Positions 57,641 to 64,000 of a DNA stretch of 64,000 nt are shown here, in pieces. A program made the position numbers and the translations under genes. Under the pieces are notes generated by a model. It searched no databases. It was not told the origin of the DNA and worked only from the letters and a program-made list of their open reading frames with translations. This stretch comes from Metabacillus crassostreae (GTDB lineage: Bacteria; Bacillota; Bacilli; Bacillales; Bacillaceae), in contig NZ_JAFBDU010000008.1 in assembly GCF_016908395.1 (NCBI RefSeq), positions 1-64,000 of the forward strand, given 5' to 3'. How positions within the stretch are numbered: position 1 is the stretch's first letter; every line of letters begins with the position of its first letter.

Positions 57641-57790
57641 GATAAGCGTTAGAAAAATTTATCGGCGATTTTGAGAATTTATCGGCGATTTTCTGATTTT
57701 ATCAGCGATTATGAGAATTTATCAGCGATTCTGCCGATTTACCGGCGATTAGACTTTTATCGACAAAATTCAACAGTATTTCGAGCACCT
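57641..57790. repeat. 20-bp tandem array 2 with conserved flank
   Basis: Six units in exact 20-bp steps: a degenerate one at 57641, then ATCGGCGATTTTGAGAATTT and close variants to 57760. The last unit runs into TTAGACTTTTATCGACAAAA, similar to the flanks of arrays 1 and 3. It lies just downstream of the AhpD-like gene (stop at 57804), and no terminator lies between, so on the minus strand it belongs to that gene's 3' region. Confidence 0.8.
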
Positions 57791-57803
57791 TCAAATAATT
57801 ACA

Positions 57804-58214
57804 CTATCCTTCAAGACCCATTATAGCCCCAAAATATTGTTGTGCTGTTGTAAACGTGATAAATGCCGTTAACTCGCTTATTTCTTTGTCAGAAAAACAC
57901 TCTCTTAAAATCTCAAATGTAGAATCTGAAATATCACCTTTTTGTTTTAAGAACACTTCTGCAAAACCAACCGCAACCAACGCTTTTTCATCAAAAGATT
58001 TTGGATCAGGCTTTCCCTTTGCTTTACAATATTCACAGCCATTTTGTTGTGCTAAAGTTCTTCTAACTTGTTCTTTTAATCCTGATGAAAGGTAACCATC
58101 TTGTTCTAATATGTCTCCTAAGTTGGACCATGCTCCCATTACCATTTGATTATGACCTAATAGCTTTTGAAAAGGTGTTTTTCCTATGGCTGAGTTTTTA
58201 ATTCTTGTCATCAT
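57804..58214 (-). CDS. AhpD-like / carboxymuconolactone decarboxylase-family protein
   Basis: About 136 residues with the CxxC redox motif in NGCEYCKAKGKPDPKSFDEK, as in alkylhydroperoxidase D-like proteins. Possible role: thiol peroxidase or reductase partner in the cytosol. ATG at 58214 follows GGAG by six bases; the frame is open to 58226. It is divergent from an Lrp/AsnC regulator 120 bp away, which may control it. Confidence 0.8.
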   Translation of the reverse strand: MMTRIKNSAIGKTPFQKLLGHNQMVMGAWSNLGDILEQDGYLSSGLKEQVRRTLAQQNGCEYCKAKGKPDPKSFDEKALVAVGFAEVFLKQKGDISDSTFEILRECFSDKEISELTAFITFTTAQQYFGAIMGLEG

Positions 58215-58333
58215 TATCATCTCCAATATACAATAATGATAAAATACTAATCTTTTGTTTCACATTAATTTTTAAATGTATTTTCAAATATTTCAATCTT
58301 AAATTAACGAAAAAAAGGATGAATTCATAAAAT

Positions 58334-58774
58334 ATGAAAATAGATGAAATAGATAGAAAAATAATCGATCAATTACGCGAAAATAGTCGCTTGTCCATGA
58401 GTGAGCTTGGAAGAAGAATTAATCTGTCCTCTCCATCTGTAACGGAAAGAGTAAGGCAAATGGAGTCTTTTGGTATCATCAAGAAATACACCCTAGAGGT
58501 TGATTACGAAAAATTGGGTTACCCTGTTCAATGTATCATTGAGGCAACAATAAAAAACGGTGATTATCAATCATTTAAAAAGGTAATAAAGGATCTTCAT
58601 CATGTTGAGTTTTGCTATCGTATAGCTGGACAGGCCTGTTATATGTTAAAAATGCAGTTTGAAAGCTTTTCACAAGCTGAAGAGTTTATTAATTTCATTA
58701 ATCCTTATGCATCAACAGTCACACACTTCATCTTTTCACAAGTTGAAACATCATTAACATTTGATTTATCTTAA
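58334..58774 (+). CDS. Lrp/AsnC-family transcriptional regulator
   Basis: 146 residues. The N-terminal helix-turn-helix reads MSELGRRINLSSPSVTERVR, followed by the RAM/AsnC ligand-sensing domain (YPVQCIIEATIKNGDYQSFK). It resembles the LrpA/LrpC and YezC-like single-domain regulators. Divergent from the AhpD-like gene, a common regulator-target layout. The effector is unknown. Confidence 0.9.
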   Translation: MKIDEIDRKIIDQLRENSRLSMSELGRRINLSSPSVTERVRQMESFGIIKKYTLEVDYEKLGYPVQCIIEATIKNGDYQSFKKVIKDLHHVEFCYRIAGQACYMLKMQFESFSQAEEFINFINPYASTVTHFIFSQVETSLTFDLS

Positions 58775-58825
58775 AATTTAAAGAGCATAATCATTTAAAA
58801 GAATGAGAACATCGTCATATAAAAA

Positions 58826-58863
58826 ACAGAATGCATTTGGGATAACCCCATGCATTCTTTCTG
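58826..58863. terminator. Bidirectional terminator
   Basis: Stem AGAATGCAT / ATGCATTCT with an inner GGGATAACCCC, between the convergent lrp-type and copZ genes. Confidence 0.85.
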
Positions 58864-58901
58864 CTAATTGTTCTTATTACAATGTTCCTCATCAAACGGA
58901 C

Positions 58902-59105
58902 TCAAGCTACATCAAAGCCCTGTTCCTCAATTTCATCCTTGATTTGTTCGATCGTTACTGTAGCTTCATGTTGAATTGCTACTGTTCCACTTTCTAAATT
59001 CACGTTTACAGAAGCTACACCTTTTAGTTTACTAACACTTCCCTCAATTGATCTCACACAATGCTGACAAGACATTCCTTCAACTTTTAATGTTACATTT
59101 TCCAT
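58902..59105 (-). CDS. copZ: Copper chaperone CopZ
   Basis: 67 residues, ferredoxin-like HMA domain with GMSCQHCVRSIEG carrying the CxxC copper site. It delivers Cu(I) to a CopA-type ATPase and to CsoR. It lies 12 bp downstream of csoR in the same operon. No copA follows within this window, unlike the usual csoR-copZ-copA layout. Confidence 0.93.
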   Translation of the reverse strand: MENVTLKVEGMSCQHCVRSIEGSVSKLKGVASVNVNLESGTVAIQHEATVTIEQIKDEIEEQGFDVA

Positions 59106-59117
59106 ATTATTTCACCC

Positions 59118-59450
59118 TCACTTTTTCATTAATCTTTGTATGGTAACTAATAGCTCATCAACGATTTCTTCATCGCCCTCTTGAATTCGTTCTACTACAC
59201 AAGAGCGTAGATGACCTTCGAGTAGTAATTTACCAACACTGTTTAACGCTGCCTGTGTTGCTGAAATTTGTGTAATTACGTCATCACAATACGTATCTTT
59301 TTCTATCAAAGACTTAATGCCTCGGATTTGCCCTTCGATTCGATTTAATCTTGTTACAAGATTTTTTTTCACTTTTTCCGAATGATGACTACTTCTATGT
59401 TCACTATCTTCATGATTATGGCAACTTTGGTTATTTTCCTCCGAATTCAC
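59118..59450 (-). CDS. csoR: Copper-sensing repressor CsoR
   Basis: 110 residues, all-helical CsoR/RcnR family. The Cu(I) ligands of the C-H-C set are Cys in KDTYCDDVITQ and His with Cys in LEGHLRSCVVE. The His-rich N-terminus (CHNHEDSEHRSSHHSE) may add metal binding. GTG at 59450 follows AGGAGG by seven bases; the frame opens to 59471. It represses its own operon until copper binds. Confidence 0.9.
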   Translation of the reverse strand: MNSEENNQSCHNHEDSEHRSSHHSEKVKKNLVTRLNRIEGQIRGIKSLIEKDTYCDDVITQISATQAALNSVGKLLLEGHLRSCVVERIQEGDEEIVDELLVTIQRLMKK

Positions 59451-59451
59451 T

Positions 59452-59505
59452 AATATACCTCCTAGGAACACTTTCTTTTATTTTAATATACCCCCTAGGA
59501 CTATT
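59452..59505. promoter_or_regulatory. Putative CsoR operator region
   Basis: Two related sites, TATACCCCCTAGGACTAT at 59487-59504 and TATACCTCCTAGGAACA at 59453-59469, each with a TACCCC-like half and a CTAGG centre as in CsoR operators. The second covers the csoR ribosome-binding site. Imperfect palindromes, so moderate confidence. Confidence 0.55.
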
Positions 59506-59569
59506 CAAAGGAATATATATTTCATTTTTCATATTATCTATAGGAAAAGAAGGTTAAGAGGAGGAAACA

Positions 59570-59899
59570 ATGAAACGTACAATTTTCGCATTATCCATCA
59601 CATTACTTGCAGGCTGTGGACAAATTACAGACTCTACAATTAGTACATTAGCAAAATCAACTGAACAACAGAAAATTTTAGTTGAGGCTACTTATATAGG
59701 TCTGATTGATAACCACTCTATCGAAGTGATCATCGAAAATAAACCTTTAGCTCTGCAAATTAGTGAGAAACAAAAAAAGCAGCTAGAATTATTTGAAACA
59801 AATAAACCGCTTATGATTGAATATATTCATAATGAAGATACCTCACAAAATATATTGATTTCCTTCAAAGAAAGAGAGGCTGGGACGGGACATAAGTAG
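59570..59899 (+). CDS. Small lipoprotein of unknown function, 3' end altered by a repeat
   Basis: 109 residues. The lipoprotein signal MKRTIFALSITLLAGCGQ has its cysteine at residue 16. The body has a small beta-rich pattern (ILVEATYIGLIDNHSIEVII) seen in bacillus lipoproteins of unknown role. Its last residues (EREAGTGHK) and the stop codon are encoded by the end of element A6, so the native C-terminus has been changed. AGAGGAGG precedes the ATG. It is divergent from csoR and could share its operator. Confidence 0.7.
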   Translation: MKRTIFALSITLLAGCGQITDSTISTLAKSTEQQKILVEATYIGLIDNHSIEVIIENKPLALQISEKQKKQLELFETNKPLMIEYIHNEDTSQNILISFKEREAGTGHK

Positions 59900-60220
59900 T
59901 TAAACTAATGATAAAACCGAATTATTAGGTGATATTTCAATTAATTAATCCCCTAATAGTTCGGTTTTTTTCTGTCTTCAATAGACTTTTTGATTTTGCA
60001 TACAATTTTAAGAACTAGTGGAATGGAGCGGAAGACACTTGACTCCTGCGGGTGTAGAGGAAAGGCTGAGACCCCACAGGCGAAGCCGAAGGAGGCTCAG
60101 CTTCCACCCCGCGGAAAGCAAGTGTCTGCAGCGCAATGAAACGAACTTGTTTATTCAGCTTAACTGAATTTAGATTTATTCGTATTTTGGGATGGTTTCT
60201 TTATTTATGTCCCATCCCCT
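59876..60220 (-). repeat. Convergent-gap element A, copy A6
   Basis: About 345 bp, reverse orientation. The left end GAGGCTGGGACGGGACATAAG has a short GGGAC duplication and starts inside the lipoprotein gene; the right end is TTATGTCCCATCCCC. It has the CCTAATAGTTCGG hairpin and the GC-rich block (CTCCTGCGGGTGTAGAGG). It stops 24 bases from the stop codon of the convergent DUF3817 gene. Confidence 0.85.
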
Positions 60221-60243
60221 TCTAGCAACAACAAAACATGAAG

Positions 60244-60531
60244 TTATTTTGTTTTTAATTGCTTGTCCAAATAAAATGTACCAAAAGGAATAAAAGCTAA
60301 TAATACAGCCCAGAATCCCCATAAGACAGACCAGCGTTTCTGAAATTTAACAAATGCAACCATAATCACATAAATGACAAATAAGAACCCATGCATGGCC
60401 CCAACAATTGTTACAGCCATCGGAAAATCAAAAAAATACTTTAACGGCATCGCAATAAGCAATAGTACAAGATAAGAAACTCCTTCTAAAATACCAGTAA
60501 ATCTCAATAATCCAATTGATGAATGAAACAT
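60244..60531 (-). CDS. DUF3817 membrane protein
   Basis: 95 residues, three membrane helices, beginning IGLLRFTGILEGVSYLVLLL and with the family signature FDFPMAVTIVGAMHGFLFVI. Function unknown. It is divergent from the LysM gene and convergent with the small lipoprotein gene. Confidence 0.85.
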   Translation of the reverse strand: MFHSSIGLLRFTGILEGVSYLVLLLIAMPLKYFFDFPMAVTIVGAMHGFLFVIYVIMVAFVKFQKRWSVLWGFWAVLLAFIPFGTFYLDKQLKTK

Positions 60532-60677
60532 CTTTTCAACTCCAATTTTTAAAGCGTTCTCTCTTCATTATACAAGCTTTTAAAGAGTTCATGACAATTA
60601 AGTTTGACAATTTCACAACACCCTCACTTAGGATAATTTTCTTTATCTTTTTCCATACTATAGGTGGAGGTGTAGCT

Positions 60678-62594
60678 GTGGAATTTTTACATAAATATAA
60701 AGTTGAACATCATCAGGACGGAGCAACATTAATTTTATATGTATCTGATTTTGACACAGAATTCGCAACAGAATTAGGTACTGAAGTAACGAATACTCGG
60801 CAAGAAGAAATTAGTTCTTATGCACAACGTCGTTTTCCTAGTCTAAAAATTAACACGATAAAGATAGTTGCCGGTGGAATTATTGTGTGTATGTTTTCAT
60901 TTTCCGGAATATCTTCTAAAACAACAGCAAAAGCAGCTGAACCAAATCAGACAGTTACTACAGCTTTATCATATACAGTGAAAAGTGGGGACTCTATAAG
61001 TGTTATTGCCAAAAGGTATAATATCACCACTAATGAGTTAAAATCCTTCAATAAATTAACAACTGACACAATCAAGGTTGGTCAAGTTTTGCAATTACCA
61101 TTAACAAAATACACGGTGAAATCTGGTGACTCTCTCTCCGTTATTGCTAAAGCTTATTCAGTTTCTGTTGAGAGACTTAAAGCTTTAAATAATATGAATT
61201 CAGATGTCATCTTTCCAGGACAAGCATTATATGTTCCGACAAACATTTCAACCACATCTGAAGATACAGCTTCTAACGCAATAAGCACGACGATAAGCAC
61301 CTATACAATACAAGCTGGTGATTCCCTATCTGTTTTGGCAAAAAGGTTTGGTACAACTGTTGCTGCCATTAAAGCAGAAAATAATTTGACTACAGATATC
61401 ATTACTATTGGTCAAAAAATTAATATACCAGGCCAACAACATGTAGAATCTCAAAAGGAAACCCAGCCAACTGATCCCTTACCTGATTTGTATACAGTTG
61501 GAAGTGGTGATAGCTTATCTGTAATAGCAAAGAAATTCAACACGACTGTTCAAGAACTCATGAGCCTAAATTTATTAACTAACTCGACGATTATTGTGGG
61601 ACAAACTCTAAAGATCTCAAATCCAACAACTAATGAGGAGAACCCAGTTAACAATAATGTTTCAGCTCCTACATCTTATACTGTTGTAGCAGGTGATACT
61701 CTTTCTGGCATTGCGAAACGCTACGGTCTTACTGTAAGTTATTTAAAGGAAGTAAATAATTTACATACGGATACTATTTTTCTTGGTCAAAAGCTACAAC
61801 TAAAGGAGCAGCAGTCGCAACAAACCTACACAGTAAAAAGTGGTGATTCACTTTCACAAATTGCTAAGAACTTTGGTGTAACTACATCTGATATTATGTC
61901 TTTGAACTCTTTAAAGTCTGAATTAATCTTTGTTGGGCAAACGCTATTGATAAAAGGATCAGGACAACCAAACACTAGTAGCACTCCCATCCAAAAGATA
62001 GAAAATACGGTTTCTTATCGCACCCACACTGTTGTTTCTGGGGATAATATATGGAATTTAAGTGTGAAATATGGTATTCCACAAGCCGAGCTTTTAAGAG
62101 TCAATAAATTAACAACATCTAGCAGGCTTTCAATCGGTCAAAAGCTCACTATTCCTGTTCATCAAATTGCTGTTCAGGAAACGGTTAGTGAGCGTCATGG
62201 GGAATATTTAGATTGGTGGACAGAAGCACAATATGTATTCCCTATTGGTAAAACTGTCACGATTACAGATTTTCAAACAGGAAAAAGCTTTAAAATTAAG
62301 CGAACAATTGGGGCAAACCATGCAGATTGTGAAACAGTTACAACTGCAGATACAACGATTGCAAAAGGCATTTGGGGTGGATTTAGTTGGTCTACTCGCG
62401 CAGTACTCGTTGAAGTTGATGGACGAAAAATCGCGGCCAGTATGTCTTTTGCTCCACATGATGTTGATTATATTAGTAACAATGGATTGACCGGACATTT
62501 TGATATTCATTTTAAAAATTCGACTCGCCACAAAGACGGGCAAATTGATTCCTCTCATCAAGATAAGGTGAAAATTGCAGCAGGTCTAAAGTAA
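60678..62594 (+). CDS. Seven-LysM cell-wall-binding protein with uncharacterised C-terminal domain
   Basis: 638 residues from a GTG start with GGTGGAGG upstream; the frame opens to 60516 without a ribosome-binding site. After about 65 residues there is a membrane helix (IVAGGIIVCMFSFSGI). Seven LysM repeats follow, each beginning like YTVKSGDSLSVIAK, joined by Thr/Ser/Gln linkers, for peptidoglycan binding. The last 135 residues form a distinct domain with GANHADCETVTTADT, IWGGFSWSTRAVLVEVDGRK and GLTGHFDIHF. I recall this domain from other firmicute LysM proteins, but no activity is known to me. Confidence 0.85.
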   Translation: MEFLHKYKVEHHQDGATLILYVSDFDTEFATELGTEVTNTRQEEISSYAQRRFPSLKINTIKIVAGGIIVCMFSFSGISSKTTAKAAEPNQTVTTALSYTVKSGDSISVIAKRYNITTNELKSFNKLTTDTIKVGQVLQLPLTKYTVKSGDSLSVIAKAYSVSVERLKALNNMNSDVIFPGQALYVPTNISTTSEDTASNAISTTISTYTIQAGDSLSVLAKRFGTTVAAIKAENNLTTDIITIGQKINIPGQQHVESQKETQPTDPLPDLYTVGSGDSLSVIAKKFNTTVQELMSLNLLTNSTIIVGQTLKISNPTTNEENPVNNNVSAPTSYTVVAGDTLSGIAKRYGLTVSYLKEVNNLHTDTIFLGQKLQLKEQQSQQTYTVKSGDSLSQIAKNFGVTTSDIMSLNSLKSELIFVGQTLLIKGSGQPNTSSTPIQKIENTVSYRTHTVVSGDNIWNLSVKYGIPQAELLRVNKLTTSSRLSIGQKLTIPVHQIAVQETVSERHGEYLDWWTEAQYVFPIGKTVTITDFQTGKSFKIKRTIGANHADCETVTTADTTIAKGIWGGFSWSTRAVLVEVDGRKIAASMSFAPHDVDYISNNGLTGHFDIHFKNSTRHKDGQIDSSHQDKVKIAAGLK

Positions 62595-62606
62595 TTTATC
62601 TAATAA

Positions 62607-62637
62607 GAAAAGAGGCACAACTAAGTGCCTCTTTTTC
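62607..62637. terminator. Bidirectional terminator
   Basis: Stem AAAAGAGGCAC / GTGCCTCTTTT between the LysM gene and the convergent YjcZ-type gene. Confidence 0.88.
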
Positions 62638-62642
62638 ATTTA

Positions 62643-62786
62643 TTAATATCCGTATCCATAGCCGTAACCCGGTGTACCTACTCCGTATCCTCCAGTAGTA
62701 TATCCACCAGCTCCAACTACGATTAACAAAATAAATAGTACAACAAGTAATGTGAATCCACCTGTATAACCAACTGCACCACTCAT
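62643..62786 (-). CDS. YjcZ-family sporulation peptide
   Basis: 47 residues: a short N-terminus MSGAVGYTGG, a membrane helix (FTLLVVLFILLIVVGAGG) and a Gly/Tyr-rich tail ending GYGYGYGY. This matches the small YjcZ-type proteins found in sporulating bacilli, where some are spore-coat or germination-related. GGAGGTG lies nine bases before the ATG. Confidence 0.88.
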   Translation of the reverse strand: MSGAVGYTGGFTLLVVLFILLIVVGAGGYTTGGYGVGTPGYGYGYGY

Positions 62787-62949
62787 TAATTCTTCACCTC
62801 CAAGATGATCTACATTGATACTTTATGTAGTTCACCTAGAAAGTGATCTAGACGTTTGCCTAATCCTTTCTATTACTCAATTTTCAGAGACAATGCATCA
62901 AAGAGAGATGTCACACATATCAACGAAATTTAACATCGTAATCTTATGT

Positions 62950-64000
62950 TTAGACTTTAAATTTATTGATTGTTTGCTCTAATTCAGCAACTGTACTTGA
63001 AAGTGCTGATGCCAAATTACCTAGTTCGTCTGCAGCTGCTGATTGTTCCTCTGTTGTAGCCGTCACTTCCTCTGTTGTCGCTGAAGAATCCTCTGCAACA
63101 TCAACCATTTCACTTATCGCACTTTCCACTTTATCTTTATTAAGATTAATTTTGCTTATTGATGCTTCAACATGATTAATTTCGTCTATTATCGAGTTTG
63201 TGCCTTCTAAAATATTTTCAAAAGCTTCTTGAGTATTATTAATAGAAGATGTTTGCTTTTTAAAGAGAGTAATCGTTGTTTTAACTAGCTCTACAGATTT
63301 TTTTGTTTGATTTAAAATGCTTGCGATAACTGTTTCAATTCTTAATGAAGACGTTTTAGTTTGATCAGCTAATTTACGAATTTCATCTGCAACAACAGCA
63401 AATCCTCGTCCTGCTGCTCCAGCTCTTGCAGCTTCAATGCTTGCATTTAATGAAAGTAAATTTGTTTCTTCACTTACATTTTTAATCATTTCAACTATTT
63501 CTTTTATTTGTGAAATCTCATTGTTTAACGCATCCATTGTAGAATCAACTTGACTAATGTTTGTGCCCATCTCTTTATTTTTCTCTGTGAGCTCTTTAAT
63601 TGTTTCTATTGATTGACTACTTACTTTTTTCGTTGTTTCCGTAAACTCCGATACTTTGTTCATGTTATTGGAAACTTCATTAATCTCACTCGAAAGCTCT
63701 TTCATTTCACGATTCGTTCTTTCTGAATAATCAACCTGACTAACAGCGCCTTTTGCCACATCTTCTATAGCAGATGCAATTTGCTCTGAAGCTGATGCTG
63801 ATTCAGAAGCAATACGTTTCAAATCATTTGCTCTATTAACAGCATAAGCAGAAACTCGTTTATTTTCATCGATCATTGCTCTAATATTATCGATCATTGT
63901 ATTAAAGCTAGTACCAAGCTGTCCAACTTCATTTTTATATAAATAATCTGCTCGATGAGTTAAATCACCTTCTTCAGCATGCTTCATAATTCCAACTAGC
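62950..64000 (-). CDS. Methyl-accepting chemotaxis protein, C-terminal part (truncated by window)
   Basis: About 350 residues of the cytoplasmic part; the start lies beyond the right edge. The end of a HAMP domain ([20 protein letters not shown]) is followed by a long coiled coil with the signalling hairpin tip around [19 protein letters not shown], which contacts CheA and CheW. The C-terminus ends LAS...[11 protein letters not shown]. The ligand-binding part is not visible, so the stimulus is unknown. Confidence 0.93.
   Translation of the reverse strand, partial: LVGIMKHAEEGDLTHRADYLYKNEVGQLGTSFNTMIDNIRAMIDENKRVSAYAVNRANDLKRIASESASASEQIASAIEDVAKGAVSQVDYSERTNREMKELSSEINEVSNNMNKVSEFTETTKKVSSQSIETIKELTEKNKEMGTNISQVDSTMDALNNEISQIKEIVEMIKNVSEETNLLSLNASIEAARAGAAGRGFAVVADEIRKLADQTKTSSLRIETVIASILNQTKKSVELVKTTITLFKKQTSSINNTQEAFENILEGTNSIIDEINHVEASISKINLNKDKVESAISEMVDVAEDSSATTEEVTATTEEQSAAADELGNLASALSSTVAELEQTINKFKV

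Noticed and set aside
60516-60677. Longer N-terminus of the LysM protein from an ATG at 60516
   Set aside because: It overlaps the divergent DUF3817 start and has no ribosome-binding site, whereas the GTG at 60678 follows GGTGGAGG.

Overview
The window is a chromosomal segment from an AT-rich, endospore-forming member of the Bacillaceae. The evidence is spore-coat genes, a YjcZ-type sporulation peptide, strong AGGAGG ribosome-binding sites, SAM-I and c-di-AMP riboswitches, FadR, Fur, Rex and CsoR-type operators, and gene order that follows the yur/yus region of Bacillus subtilis. I do not assign a species. There are no rRNA or tRNA genes, prophage, transposase genes or CRISPR arrays.

Layout. 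1-5.4 kb: sufCDSUB iron-sulfur cluster assembly operon (minus strand). 5.9-9.6 kb: a small unnamed gene, yurZ, and the methionine importer metNPQ behind a SAM-I riboswitch. 10-14.3 kb: metY-type sulfhydrylase, the small yusD-yusG genes, gcvH and an Spx/ArsC-like protein. 14.5-22 kb: fatty-acid beta-oxidation genes fadN-fadA-fadE with a FadR operator, then yuzL and fadM. 22.2-28 kb: two CotF-like coat genes and a Fur-controlled siderophore uptake cluster with two permeases, ATPase, FhuF-like reductase and a divergent binding lipoprotein. 28.2-33.2 kb: ZIP-type transporter, ktrAB potassium uptake under a c-di-AMP riboswitch, and a GltP-type symporter. 33.4-42.3 kb: M3 peptidase, tatA, D,D-carboxypeptidase, paired SMR exporters, DUF2935 protein, manganese catalase, acetyltransferase and a PAS histidine kinase. 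42.4-47.7 kb: HtrB-type protease divergent from cssRS (secretion stress), then fumC. 48.2-54.4 kb: a GGDEF-EAL protein, a Rex-controlled NADH oxidase and a MutS2-like protein without Smr domain. 54.8-64 kb: acetyltransferase, MFS carrier, PhnA-like zinc ribbon, AhpD-like protein with divergent Lrp regulator, copZ-csoR, small lipoprotein, a seven-LysM protein, YjcZ-type peptide and the 3' part of a chemotaxis receptor.

The protein-coding part is mostly familiar. The unexplained part is between genes. Six copies of a roughly 340-bp element with inverted ends (GAGGCTGGGACATAA) sit at stop codons, and four of them occupy a gap between convergent genes. A second, roughly 165-bp MITE-like element has two copies and a relic. 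A third element lies between fadA and fadE. Three arrays of 20-21 bp tandem units share a conserved flanking segment although one array has a different unit; each lies downstream of a gene. These repeats are the best candidates for something undescribed. Three Rex-type operators around the nox promoter are the clearest regulatory finding.
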